Of a stretch of 64,000 nucleotides of DNA, positions 45,118-54,248 are shown in pieces. The stretch covers positions 19,335 to 83,334 of the forward strand of contig JAODMY010000110.1 of NCBI GenBank assembly GCA_025465535.1. Direction: 5' to 3'. Source of the stretch: Glaciihabitans sp. Lineage in GTDB: Bacteria; Actinomycetota; Actinomycetes; Actinomycetales; Microbacteriaceae. How positions within the stretch are numbered: the first letter of the stretch is position 1; every line of letters starts with the position of its first letter. The position numbers and the translations under genes are program-made. The notes beneath the pieces were generated by a model. That model was given only the letters and a program-made list of their open reading frames with translations. It was not told the DNA's origin and did not search any database.

Positions 45118-46257
45118 ATGTCTACCCTTCGCGTGATCGTTGACCAGATCCTCGCCCCCGTGCCGGGTGGCATCGGGCGCTACGCGGAAGAACTCACGAG
45201 GGAACTCATCCTTACGGCCCCCTCGGGCTCGGACGTCGCGGGCATCGTGTCCGCATCCACCGAGGCCCAATACGCGACCATCGACGAACGGCTGCCCGGT
45301 CTGAGCAACCTGTACAAGTCACCGCTCGCGCGCCGGGAGCTGTCGCTGGCCTGGCAACACGGGTTCACCATCCTTCCCGGTAAGGGCATGGTGCACGCGA
45401 CGAGCATGCTCGCTCCGCTCTACCGCCACGATCGGGTCAACGACCGCGAGAACCAGACGGCAATCACTATCCACGATGTCGTGCCGTGGACGCATCCAGA
45501 AACTCTCACCCCCCGCGGCGTGCGCTGGCACAGGGCTATGGCCGCACGCGCGCATAAATATGCGGATGCCGTCGTCGTCGACACCCACGCCGTCGCGCAG
45601 GAGCTGAGCGAGTACTTCGACTTCGGCGACCGGATTCGCGTGGTCAGCGCCGCGGTCGGTTCTGCCCTGAAGCTCCCGGTCGATGCCGAGGCGCGCGCCA
45701 TCGGGCTGAAGCTCCCCGAACGCTACCTGCTCGCGGTCGGCACGCTCGAGCCGCGCAAGGGTCTCGAGCCGCTCATCAAGGCTCTCGCACTGCCCCAGAC
45801 ACAGGATCTTCCGCTGCTGATCGTCGGTCCAGAAGGCTGGGGAGACGTGGATGTCTCCTCCATCGCCAGGGACGCCGCCCTCGCCGAGGGTCGGGTTCGA
45901 ACCCTCGGTTACCTGAGTGACGCCGACCTCGCAGTCGTGCAGTCCCGCGCTACCGCGTTCGTCTTCCCCTCGCTCGCCGAGGGATTCGGGCTGCCGGTTC
46001 TCGAGGCCATGAGCCTCGGCACCCCGGTGATCCACTCCGACATCCCGGCCGTTGTCGAAGTCGCCGCCGACGCCGGAATCATGGTCGAACGGGGTGACGC
46101 GGCGGGCTACCCGGAGCGCCTGGCGGATGCCATCGGCATGGTCGCCTCCGACGACGAACTTCGCGAACGCCTCAAATACCTGGGAATCGACCGCTCGCAC
46201 GCCTTCAGCTGGCGAGCGTCAGCCGAGAAGGTCTGGCAGCTGCACGCCGACCTGTAG
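45118..46257 (+). CDS. Family 4 glycosyltransferase
   Basis: A 379-aa GT-B enzyme related to the GT4 at 37487 (GGIGRYAEELTREL; VGTLEPRKGLEPLIKAL; PSLAEGFGLPVLEAMSLGTPVIHSD). The EX7E pair is present. It follows rfbD by about 97 nt and has GTAAGGGA before the ATG as ribosome binding site. A TAAAAT (45064) could be a -10 box, giving it its own promoter. Likely a mannosyl- or rhamnosyltransferase in surface-glycan assembly. Confidence 0.87.
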   Translation: MSTLRVIVDQILAPVPGGIGRYAEELTRELILTAPSGSDVAGIVSASTEAQYATIDERLPGLSNLYKSPLARRELSLAWQHGFTILPGKGMVHATSMLAPLYRHDRVNDRENQTAITIHDVVPWTHPETLTPRGVRWHRAMAARAHKYADAVVVDTHAVAQELSEYFDFGDRIRVVSAAVGSALKLPVDAEARAIGLKLPERYLLAVGTLEPRKGLEPLIKALALPQTQDLPLLIVGPEGWGDVDVSSIARDAALAEGRVRTLGYLSDADLAVVQSRATAFVFPSLAEGFGLPVLEAMSLGTPVIHSDIPAVVEVAADAGIMVERGDAAGYPERLADAIGMVASDDELRERLKYLGIDRSHAFSWRASAEKVWQLHADL

Positions 46258-46394
46258 GCGGATCTGGCTCGTACCCCGCCGTCGGCCGACTTGACACTCG
46301 TTGTCAGCTCTGACCGCGTCGCGCGACAACCACTGTCAGCTCGCCTGGCCTGCACGACAGCGAGGGGCCGATGCCGGCGGGAACGACGCCAGTT

Positions 46395-47786
46395 CTACTT
46401 CCCGGGCACGGGCGTCGACGTCGAGGTCGGGATGGCGAGCGCCTTCGATACCAGCTGCCGGATCTGCGCGAAATCCGGATTGGGCTCGTACACGGTCGGG
46501 GGCACCAGCTCGAGCTGGGCCGGAGTCTGCGTGCGCGACAGGCTCGCGAGTTGAACGAACCGCCCAAGCATGACCTGCGGGATGTCCGTCTTGACGACCT
46601 GCTTGCCCGCCGCCGCAATGGCCTCGAACTTGCTCAGCACAACCGTCGGCTGGAACTGTGCGAGCAACGCGGCCTGCACCTGGCGCTGACGTGCCATCCG
46701 CGCGTAGTCACTGTCACCGTGCCGGGAACGGACGTACCACTGGGCGGTAAAGCCGTTCATTCTCTGGACGCCCGGATTGATCCATTTGTCGACATTGATG
46801 GGTTGGCCGGCGGCATTGATCCCGCCGCCGATGGGCAGCTTCGACGCCACGGTGATCGTGACCCCGCCGAGCGCGTCGATGAGGTCGGAGAACCCCTGCA
46901 TGTCGATGAGTGCGTAGTACTGGATCTTGATCCCGAGGACGCCCTGGACGGCATCCCTCGTCGCCTCGATCCCGGGCTGGCTGCCATCCCTCACGGCATT
47001 GGGATAGAGAGCTGGATGTGCCTGGCCGTACGTGTAGAGGAAGCTGATGAGGCAGTTGACGCCGCAGTTGTATCCGTTCGGGTACGGGCCGTACATCGGT
47101 GAGCCCGCAACGAAGGGCGCCTTCTGCATGTCGCGCGGGACGCCGATCAGGGTCGTCTGCCCCGTTGTCGCGTTGATACTGGCGACCGAGATGCTGTCGG
47201 GGCGAAGACCCAGGCGGTCGGGGCCCGCATCCCCGCCGAGAAGCAGGATGTTGTAGCGGCCGTTCACGGGATCCGCGTACTGCTTGTCGCTCGAGAAGAT
47301 CGAGTCGACAGCGGAGCGCGCCGACCCGACGATGAACGCCCCACGGGTCGCAACACCGGCGGTCGCGACCAGCAGCCCGACCGAGACGATGGCGACGGCG
47401 ATCCGCGCTACGGGTCCGGCCTTGATGAGCTTCGAGAGTCGCAGGGCGTCGAGGGTGAGGATGACCCAGAGCACGGCGTAGAACACGAGCAGCACCTGCA
47501 GCGCAGTCAGAGCGATCGAGTTGGTGGCGACCGAGTACACGGTGGTCGGCGATATCAGCCAGACCACGAATGCGATGACCGCGACGATCCAGAGCACGAG
47601 GGTGAAGAACAGACCGAACTTGCCGAGTCGACGATTCCCGGCGACGGCCTGCGCGGTCCCCGGCATCACAACATTGAGGAGGACCAGCCACCAGGCACGC
47701 CTGGTCATCTCACTTCGGGAGGCGAGATTCGGATTTCGTACTGGGGTCGGTCGGCCCTCGAGTTCGGAACTCATTGGACGGCTCAC
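46395..47786 (-). CDS. LCP-family (LytR-CpsA-Psr) glycopolymer ligase
   Basis: A 463-aa membrane protein. A cytoplasmic N-terminus and three or more TM segments (up to about residue 135) precede the extracellular LCP catalytic domain, recognisable by [35 protein letters not shown] and [27 protein letters not shown]. These enzymes transfer lipid-linked glycopolymers onto peptidoglycan. GTG 47786 overlaps the purE stop (GTGA), favouring this start; ATG 47774 is an alternative. It probably attaches the glycans made by the neighbouring cluster (inference). Confidence 0.9.
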   Translation of the reverse strand: MSRPMSSELEGRPTPVRNPNLASRSEMTRRAWWLVLLNVVMPGTAQAVAGNRRLGKFGLFFTLVLWIVAVIAFVVWLISPTTVYSVATNSIALTALQVLLVFYAVLWVILTLDALRLSKLIKAGPVARIAVAIVSVGLLVATAGVATRGAFIVGSARSAVDSIFSSDKQYADPVNGRYNILLLGGDAGPDRLGLRPDSISVASINATTGQTTLIGVPRDMQKAPFVAGSPMYGPYPNGYNCGVNCLISFLYTYGQAHPALYPNAVRDGSQPGIEATRDAVQGVLGIKIQYYALIDMQGFSDLIDALGGVTITVASKLPIGGGINAAGQPINVDKWINPGVQRMNGFTAQWYVRSRHGDSDYARMARQRQVQAALLAQFQPTVVLSKFEAIAAAGKQVVKTDIPQVMLGRFVQLASLSRTQTPAQLELVPPTVYEPNPDFAQIRQLVSKALAIPTSTSTPVPGK

Positions 47787-48277
47787 AGACTCGACTTGAG
47801 CGCGGCGTTCTTCTCTTCGACGGTACGTTCGAGTGCGGCCGCGAACTCCGTGAGCTTCTGTGAAATCCGGGCATCCGACACGGAAAGGATGCGCGCCGCG
47901 AGGATCCCGGCGTTGCGCCCGCCGCCGATGGAAACGGTGGCCACCGGAACTCCGGCCGGCATCTGGACGATGGACAGCAGCGAGTCCAGCCCGTCGAGTT
48001 TCGCGAGAGGAACCGGAACGCCGATCACCGGAAGCGTCGTCACCGCCGCCAGCATTCCAGGCAGGTGGGCCGCTCCGCCCGCTCCGGCGATGATGACCCC
48101 GATGCCGCGACCCGCGGCCTCCCGGCCGTACCGGATGAGCTTGTCCGGAGTGCGATGAGCGGAGACGACCTCCACCTCGGCTTCGATCTCGAACTCGGCA
48201 AGGGCGTCGGCCGCGGCCTTCATGACCGACCAGTCAGAATCGGAGCCCATCACGACGGCAACTCGGGGTGTGGACAT
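47783..48277 (-). CDS. purE: N5-carboxyaminoimidazole ribonucleotide mutase
   Basis: Class I PurE, which moves the carboxyl of N5-CAIR to give [30 protein letters not shown] and [14 protein letters not shown] are the conserved motifs. 164 aa. Downstream of purK on the same strand, with a 71-nt gap, and coupled by overlap to the LCP gene, linking purine and envelope genes. Confidence 0.95.
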   Translation of the reverse strand: MSTPRVAVVMGSDSDWSVMKAAADALAEFEIEAEVEVVSAHRTPDKLIRYGREAAGRGIGVIIAGAGGAAHLPGMLAAVTTLPVIGVPVPLAKLDGLDSLLSIVQMPAGVPVATVSIGGGRNAGILAARILSVSDARISQKLTEFAAALERTVEEKNAALKSSL

Positions 48278-48348
48278 GCTGACAATGGTAGGTCGCTGGC
48301 AGCGCGAGTTGGCAGCGTGACACTCCCCCTATTGCGCTCCGAACCCGA

Positions 48349-49449
48349 TTACGCTCCGAAGAATTCGGCTGCGGCCCGCGCCTGGTACACGACCTCGTCG
48401 AGTTGGTCGCCGATCGCGGTCACGTGACCGACCTTGCGACCTGGGCGAGCGGACTTCCCGTAGTCGTGGAACTTCACCGTCGGTTGGTCTGTCATGGCGA
48501 TCGGGTACCGCCCGACCAGCGGTGTTCCGAGCACGTTGACCATGACACTCCAGTCGCGGTGAGTGCCGGTCGCCCCGAGAGGCAAATCGAGGACGGCGCG
48601 AAGGTGCTGCTCGAACTGGCTGGTGCGCGAACCGTCGATCGTCCAGTGCCCCGTGTTGTGCGGTCGCATCGCGAGTTCGTTGATCAGGATGCGCTGGTCG
48701 CTGGTCTCGAACAGCTCGACCGCGAGGACTCCCGTGACGTTGAGTCGCTCCGCCACGGTCATGGCGATATCGGCGGCCACGTCGGCGATGGCGCCGGTGG
48801 AATTGGGTGCCGGTGCGACCACCTCGACGCAGACGCCGTCGCGCTGCACGCTCTCGGCGACCGGCCAGACGGTGACCTCACCGGACGGGCGACGCGCGAC
48901 CAGCTGGGCGAGTTCGCGGCGAAATTCCACCAGCTCTTCGACCAGGAGCGGGCCGCCGGCGGCGAACCAGTCGTCGGCCTCATCGGCCGCGCGCACGACG
49001 CGAACCCCCTTACCGTCGTATCCGCCACGAGGCGTCTTGACGACGGCGACGCCGCCGTGGTCGGCGAGAAAGTCGGCGAGCTCTGCGGAAGACTCGACGC
49101 TCGCCCAGTCCGGCAGTGGCATCCCGAGCTCCGCGAGCTTCGAACGCATGAGCAGCTTGTCCTGCGCGACGGCTAGAGCGGCCGGGTTCGGATGAACGGC
49201 GACCCCGCTGGCAACCAGTCGGGCGAGGACGTCCTGCGGTACGTGCTCGTGATCGAAGGTCACCACGTCTACCCCGCTCGCGAACTCGAGAACTGTTTCG
49301 GCGTCCGTGTAGTCGCCGACCATTGTCGTGGCCTGGATCGCTGCCGATCCTGGAGTCTCGGAGAGAACTCTCAGTTCGATTCCGAGCGAGATTGCCGGAG
49401 GAATCATCATCCGGGCAAGCTGCCCGCCCCCAATTACGCCGACTATCAT
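48349..49449 (-). CDS. purK: N5-carboxyaminoimidazole ribonucleotide synthase
   Basis: ATP-grasp enzyme carboxylating AIR with bicarbonate and ATP. MIVGVIGGGQLARMM, VVTFDHEHVPQDV, VVKTPRGGYDGKGV and NELAMRPHNTGHWT are typical. At 366 aa it is normal. With PurE it accomplishes AIR to CAIR. Divergent from gtrA. Confidence 0.95.
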   Translation of the reverse strand: MIVGVIGGGQLARMMIPPAISLGIELRVLSETPGSAAIQATTMVGDYTDAETVLEFASGVDVVTFDHEHVPQDVLARLVASGVAVHPNPAALAVAQDKLLMRSKLAELGMPLPDWASVESSAELADFLADHGGVAVVKTPRGGYDGKGVRVVRAADEADDWFAAGGPLLVEELVEFRRELAQLVARRPSGEVTVWPVAESVQRDGVCVEVVAPAPNSTGAIADVAADIAMTVAERLNVTGVLAVELFETSDQRILINELAMRPHNTGHWTIDGSRTSQFEQHLRAVLDLPLGATGTHRDWSVMVNVLGTPLVGRYPIAMTDQPTVKFHDYGKSARPGRKVGHVTAIGDQLDEVVYQARAAAEFFGA

Positions 49450-49503
49450 GTCAATCGCCCTCTCAGATCAACTCCCATTCTTCCTCATCGATTCGAGCCC
49501 CGC

Positions 49504-50004
49504 ATGCGCTTACTGATCTCCCAGCTCGCCAGGTTCGGTGTGGTTGGGGCCGTCGGGTTCGTGATCGACACGGTGATCTTCAACGTGCTTCTGGCGACGA
49601 CCTTCTCGACGGATAGTAACCACGAGGGTCCACTCTGGGCGAAGGTCATCTCCACGAGCGTCGCAATCGTCGTCAACTGGATCGGCAACCGCTATTGGAC
49701 GTTCCGCAAGGAAGAGCGCAGGCACCCCGTATCCGAGTCCATCGAATTCTTCGTTGTGAGTCTCGTGGGGCTCGGCATCGGGCTCGGCTGCCTCTGGATC
49801 TCCCACTACGCGCTTGGCCTCACCTCACCGCTCGACGACAACATCTCGGCCAACGTGATCGGACTGGGGCTCGGAACGGTGTTCCGCTTTGCTCTCTACC
49901 GTTTGTGGGTGTTCAACCCGCGGCGGGGTTCCGCACAGCGCGCGCGGCGGGTGCGGAAAGCGGCGGAGACCGGTTCGCTAGGGTCGACCGAGGCTTCGGT
50001 ATAG
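49504..50004 (+). CDS. GtrA family membrane protein
   Basis: A 166-aa protein with four TM helices and the GtrA signature (FGVVGAVGFVIDTVIFNVLL and VVNWIGNRYWTFRKEERR). GtrA-like proteins are thought to flip polyprenyl-phosphate sugars or support membrane glycosylation. The C-terminus is basic and disordered. The ATG at 49504 is chosen; the ORF-track start at 49192 lies in purK. The end overlaps the convergent dehydrogenase gene by 27 nt. Confidence 0.82.
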   Translation: MRLLISQLARFGVVGAVGFVIDTVIFNVLLATTFSTDSNHEGPLWAKVISTSVAIVVNWIGNRYWTFRKEERRHPVSESIEFFVVSLVGLGIGLGCLWISHYALGLTSPLDDNISANVIGLGLGTVFRFALYRLWVFNPRRGSAQRARRVRKAAETGSLGSTEASV

Positions 50005-51288
50005 CCAGCCGGCCGAACGCCAGCGTTCACGGTCGAGGCAGTTTCGGCCATCGAGGATGATGCGGCCCGCGGCTCCATCGAGATCGGTCGGCACGAGTTC
50101 GCGGTAGTTCTTCCACTCCGTCAGGACCAGCACGGCATCCGCTCCGACGACCGCCTCGGCAGCCGTCCGGACGTAGTCAAGCTCCGGATGCAGGCGGCGG
50201 GACGTCTCGATCGCCTCCGGGTCGGTCGCAATCACGGTCGCCCCTTCGGCCTTCAACCGCATGGCAACGTCGAGCGACGGGCTGTCTCGGACGTCGTCGG
50301 AATCCGGCTTGAACGCGAGACCGAGCACGGCCACCCGCTTGCCGTCGAGCGATCCCCCGAGGACCTCGCGCGTGAGATCGACCATGCGGGAGCGACGGCG
50401 CAGGTTGATCGCATCGACTTCGCCGAGGAAAGCAAGCGAATCTCCGAGCCCGAGCTCTTCCCCACGGGCGCGGAAAGCACGGATGTCCTTGGGCAGGCAT
50501 CCCCCGCCGAAGCCGAGACCTGAGTTGAGGAAGCGACGGCCAATTCGCGCGTCGTGGCCGATCGCATCGGCCAGCTGGGTGACATCCGCACCGGTCGCCT
50601 CGGCGATCTCGGCCATAGCGTTGATGAAGGAGATCTTGGTCGCAAGGAAGGCGTTGGCCGAAACCTTGACGAGCTCGGCCGTCGCGTAGTCGGTGATGAT
50701 TCGCGGGGTGTCGTGCGCGAGTGCGACCTCAAATACCTCGTCGAGGATACTCACGGCTCGCGTGCCAGACTCGCCGGAAGAAACCCCGTAGACGAGGCGA
50801 TCCGGCCCGAGAGTGTCTTTGACGGCGAATCCCTCGCGCAGGAACTCTGGATTCCAGGCCAGCATTGCGTCGACGGGGGCCGAGGCTACAAGCTCGGCGA
50901 GACGGGACGCCGTTCCAACCGGAACCGTCGACTTCCCGACCACGAGCGCTCCGTCGCGCAGGTACGGCAACAGGGACGTCACCGCCGCATCCACGTAGGT
51001 GAGGTCGGCGGCAAACTCGCCCTTCTTCTGGGGCGTGCCGACGGCGATGAAGTGCACGTCGACCTCGGCGACCTCGCTGATGTCGGTCGTGAACCGCAGG
51101 CGACCGGATGCGTTGGCCGAGGCGAGCAGCTCAGGCAGACCCGGTTCGAAGAAAGGAGCGGTGGCGGCCTCGAGCGCGCTGATCTTGGCCGGATCGACAT
51201 CGACGCCGATGACCTCATGGCCGAGTTCGGCCATGCACGCGGCGTGCACCGCTCCGAGGTATCCGCATCCAATGACAGAGATCTTCAC
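49978..51288 (-). CDS. UDP-glucose 6-dehydrogenase family protein
   Basis: A 436-aa NAD-dependent enzyme making UDP-glucuronate. ISVIGCGYLGAVHAACMAELG binds NAD, GLGFGGGCLPKDIRAF carries the catalytic Cys, and VAVLGLAFKPDSDDVRDSPSL is in the C-domain. This form fits UDP-glucose dehydrogenase, unlike the HexNAc-type enzyme at 20966. GTG start. It stands alone, next to the GtrA gene. Confidence 0.9.
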   Translation of the reverse strand: MKISVIGCGYLGAVHAACMAELGHEVIGVDVDPAKISALEAATAPFFEPGLPELLASANASGRLRFTTDISEVAEVDVHFIAVGTPQKKGEFAADLTYVDAAVTSLLPYLRDGALVVGKSTVPVGTASRLAELVASAPVDAMLAWNPEFLREGFAVKDTLGPDRLVYGVSSGESGTRAVSILDEVFEVALAHDTPRIITDYATAELVKVSANAFLATKISFINAMAEIAEATGADVTQLADAIGHDARIGRRFLNSGLGFGGGCLPKDIRAFRARGEELGLGDSLAFLGEVDAINLRRRSRMVDLTREVLGGSLDGKRVAVLGLAFKPDSDDVRDSPSLDVAMRLKAEGATVIATDPEAIETSRRLHPELDYVRTAAEAVVGADAVLVLTEWKNYRELVPTDLDGAAGRIILDGRNCLDRERWRSAGWLYRSLGRP

Positions 51289-51387
51289 GTTAACTCCAAC
51301 TTCCTACCGGGTCGCGCAGCGTTCACGCCCGGAACCATCCTAGGAAGCCCAGCGGCCCTCGATTTACGCCTGCTAACGACTGCTCCG

Positions 51388-51476
51388 GATGGTCGTCTCG
51401 TCGTCACAGCGAGAAGCCTCACAATTTACTAGCGAGTACCCCAGATGGTCGTCTCGTCGTCACCGCGAGAAGCCTC
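51388..51476. repeat. 33-bp direct repeat at the 3' end of the PH-domain gene
   Basis: A 33-bp segment at 51444-51476 encodes the end of the PH-domain protein (EASRGDDETTI). It recurs at 51388-51420 downstream of that gene's stop, with one mismatch and a 56-bp offset. The outer copy is non-coding. It looks like a local duplication of the gene end. Confidence 0.85.
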
Positions 51477-51983
51477 CTGTTGGCGGTGCGTCGCGACCGC
51501 GTTCTGGCTCGCCTCCATCAGGTCGTGAAGCGCCGCCTGGACGAGGTCCGCATGCGGAACATCCTTCAGCACGACCGGCCGCTCGAGTCCGGTGTTCACC
51601 AGCACATCGCCACTGCCGAACACGCTCTGCAGCGCGTTCTTGCGCACCGTGACGTCGTAGCCGCGGCTGTGCAGCAGTTCCTGTCGGACGCGAACCAGAA
51701 AGCCGCTGCGGAGGACTATGCGGCGGGTCGTGATGGTGTAATTGCGGCCGAGCCAGGCGAACAGGGGAAGCAACCAGAGAAGAAGTGCGAGCAGCGCCGC
51801 ACCAATCAGGACGCCCAGGTTTTCCCACTTTTCCGGAAACTGCCCGTAGAAGTAACTGCCAGCGGCGACGATCACGACGAGTGCGAGACATGGCCAAAAC
51901 AGCGCCCTGCCGTGTGGGCGAAGGCGGGCTATGACACTTTCAGGCGCCTGGGGGTTCGGCTGCGCCTGGCCGTGAATGGACAT
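51429..51983 (-). CDS. PH (bPH2) domain membrane protein
   Basis: A 184-aa protein with two TM helices (about residues 28-48 and 54-75), then a bacterial PH-like domain (NYTITTRRIVLRSGFLVRVRQELLHSRGYDVTVRKNALQSVFGSGDVLVNTG). The family is common in Gram-positives and its role is unclear. It starts 3 nt after birA, so the two are coexpressed. The gene end is duplicated downstream. Confidence 0.82.
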   Translation of the reverse strand: MSIHGQAQPNPQAPESVIARLRPHGRALFWPCLALVVIVAAGSYFYGQFPEKWENLGVLIGAALLALLLWLLPLFAWLGRNYTITTRRIVLRSGFLVRVRQELLHSRGYDVTVRKNALQSVFGSGDVLVNTGLERPVVLKDVPHADLVQAALHDLMEASQNAVATHRQQEASRGDDETTIWGTR

Positions 51984-51986
51984 CTC

Positions 51987-52790
51987 CTATTCATACCGCA
52001 GGTGAGTCACGTCGCCGGCCGCGACAGCCTGTACCGCGCCATCCGCGGTCCGCTGGACAACCAGTCGCCCGGTGGCATCGATCCCGGTCGCGACCCCGAC
52101 GAGGTCATCGCCGCCGGGCAGATGCACGCGGACCTCCTGGCCGAGCGTGCTGCACCACTCGGAGACGAGATCGAGGATGCCGCTGGCACCGGCATCCGCC
52201 CCGACCCGGAGGAAGGCCGTGACCAGTTCCTCCAGAGTGGTGAGGTAGTCGCTGAGGATGACGTCGACCAGTTCCTCGCCTGTCGCATGCACGCCCGCGA
52301 GCATTAGCGATGTCGCCGTGGGAACCGGGAGTTCGTCCGCCGCGAGGCTGAGGTTGACTCCGGCACCGATGACGACCGCATCGGCGCTCGGGAGGAGTTC
52401 AGCAAGGACACCGCACACCTTGAAGCCGTCGATCTGTACGTCGTTGGGCCACTTGAGCTTCGTGCGACCACCACCCACGATCGCGTCGATCGCGGTCGAC
52501 ATCGCGACCCCGGCGATCAGGGGCAGCCAGCCGAAGTGCTCGACCCCGAGCGGTTCGCCGGCCGGCAGCACCGGACGAAGCAGGACCGACACCGCGAGTG
52601 CCTTGTCTTTTGGGGCCACCCAGACCCGGCCGAGCCGACCGCGGCCGCCCGTCTGGTTGAGGGTGACAACGGTCGAGAGGTCGGGTTCTACGTCCTCGGC
52701 CGCGAGCGCGGTGAGGACGTCATTCGTCGAGACGGCTTCATCCAGCACTCGAAGTCTCGACGCGATTTCGCTGCTTCTGCGGAGCCCCAT
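51987..52790 (-). CDS. birA: Biotin-[acetyl-CoA-carboxylase] ligase
   Basis: Attaches biotin to the carrier lysine of acyl-CoA carboxylases, here presumably AccA3 (63787-63807). The biotin-binding glycine loop TGGRGRLGRVW and KWPNDVQIDGFKVCGVL are conserved. There is no N-terminal DNA-binding domain, so it is a ligase only, not a repressor. 267 aa. Confidence 0.93.
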   Translation of the reverse strand: MGLRRSSEIASRLRVLDEAVSTNDVLTALAAEDVEPDLSTVVTLNQTGGRGRLGRVWVAPKDKALAVSVLLRPVLPAGEPLGVEHFGWLPLIAGVAMSTAIDAIVGGGRTKLKWPNDVQIDGFKVCGVLAELLPSADAVVIGAGVNLSLAADELPVPTATSLMLAGVHATGEELVDVILSDYLTTLEELVTAFLRVGADAGASGILDLVSEWCSTLGQEVRVHLPGGDDLVGVATGIDATGRLVVQRTADGAVQAVAAGDVTHLRYE

Positions 52791-52855
52791 GGCAGCGAGC
52801 CTATAGACCGATTGTTACGAATAAGTTGAATCCATGTCACGAGCAGACCCCTCTT

Positions 52856-54055
52856 TCACGCCGATCTCGGCGATGACGTAGACGGGCTGCCAGCGGCAAG
52901 AAGGATCCGCTCCGCGACCTCGCGAATCGCGCCGTGGCCGCCGTGCTGCGTGAGCACCACTCGCGCGACGGCGAGGACCTCCGGATGCGCGTCCGCGACC
53001 GCGATCGGCCAGCCGACGATCTCCATGCAGCCAACGTCGTTGATGTCGTTGCCGACGTACGCGATCCGCGACAGTTCGATCCCCCGGGCCTTGGCCCAGG
53101 CCGCGAGCACAACCGCCTTCACCTCGACGCCCTGGCGCACCTCGACACCGAGCTTGCGTCCGCGGGCTGTGACGACCCGGTTGGTCTCCCTCGAGAGAAT
53201 CAGCAGCGGATAGCCGGCCTTGCGCAACATGTCGACGCCGATGCCATCCGCCCGGCTCGCGGTGATCCGTTCCATCCCGTCGCCGCCGATCGAGACCCGA
53301 TCGTCGGTGTGTACCCCGTCGAAGTCGGTCACCAGCGCGTCGATGTCGATGGCCTCAGGACGCTCGAACAACGGAGCGAGGGATCTGGCAATGACGAGGT
53401 CGCCCGGCTCGTCGATCTCGAGCGCACGGGTTCGATCGACGATCGCGACTTCCGCGCGGCCGAAGAATCGAATCCCGGCCTGGCGAAAACCCGCAGCCCG
53501 CATGGCATAGAACGCGCCGGTCTCGCGGTACTGCTTTGCGTCGTATTTGTGCCGCTCGTCCCGGTCCCGCACCCGTTCTCGCGGAGCCGCGAATGCGTCG
53601 TGGTTCACGCCGACGGCGCCATCCTTCGTCGAGGTCCAGAGAAGGGTGTGGGTTTCGACGGCCGCAAATGCGACGTCACACTGGCCGTCGCGTACTCGGC
53701 CGACGGCGGCGTCCAGATCGAGCGGATCGATGAACGGTGAGGCGGCCTCGATCAAGACGACGATGCCGGTGGCGCGCCCGAGCGACTCCATGGCGTGCAG
53801 GATCGCGGACTCCGAGGTCGCCGATGGGTCACTGCCAGGCTCCGGCTGACGGCGAACGACCTCGGCTCCAGCGGTCAGGGCCTCGGCTGCGATGGCGTCG
53901 TCGTCTGTACTGACGACAACCCGATCGATCGAGGAGGAACGCCGTGCAGACTGCACCGCGCGGGCGACAAGGCTCACGCCGCCGACCCGCTTCAGGTACT
54001 TGCCGGGGATCCCATCCGAACGGCCGCTCGCTGGGATGATCGCCACCACGCTCAC
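52856..54055 (-). CDS. Fused acylneuraminate cytidylyltransferase and HAD (KdsC-like) phosphatase
   Basis: A 399-aa two-domain protein. Residues 1-240 are a CMP-sugar synthetase-like domain (VVAIIPASGRSDGIPGKYL; VVSTDDDAIAAEAL; YRETGAFYAM). Residues 245-390 are a KdsC-type HAD phosphatase (VTDFDGVHTDDRV, YVGNDINDVGCME, GGHGAIREV). Relative to N. meningitidis CMP-sialate synthetase as remembered, residues R12, Q104 and N22 appear replaced by Ser, Glu and Tyr. It may therefore use a different nonulosonate or nucleotide (inference). GTG start. No sialic or legionaminic acid synthase is present in the window. Confidence 0.82.
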   Translation of the reverse strand: MSVVAIIPASGRSDGIPGKYLKRVGGVSLVARAVQSARRSSSIDRVVVSTDDDAIAAEALTAGAEVVRRQPEPGSDPSATSESAILHAMESLGRATGIVVLIEAASPFIDPLDLDAAVGRVRDGQCDVAFAAVETHTLLWTSTKDGAVGVNHDAFAAPRERVRDRDERHKYDAKQYRETGAFYAMRAAGFRQAGIRFFGRAEVAIVDRTRALEIDEPGDLVIARSLAPLFERPEAIDIDALVTDFDGVHTDDRVSIGGDGMERITASRADGIGVDMLRKAGYPLLILSRETNRVVTARGRKLGVEVRQGVEVKAVVLAAWAKARGIELSRIAYVGNDINDVGCMEIVGWPIAVADAHPEVLAVARVVLTQHGGHGAIREVAERILLAAGSPSTSSPRSA

Positions 54056-54248
54056 GATGATCTCCCAATCCTGCGATGTTCCCTCATTGTTCGCTCAACG
54101 CTAGGCAAGGCAGGACGCCTGCCGGTTGCTGTCGAGTGAACCGTTAGTAACGCGCAGGCGGCGAATTAGCGACGCGCAAAGTCGCAAGGCGCAAATTGTG
54201 TGGATTCCACAACGTCCCCTGTGGACTTCGCCCAAGTAAAGTGAACGC

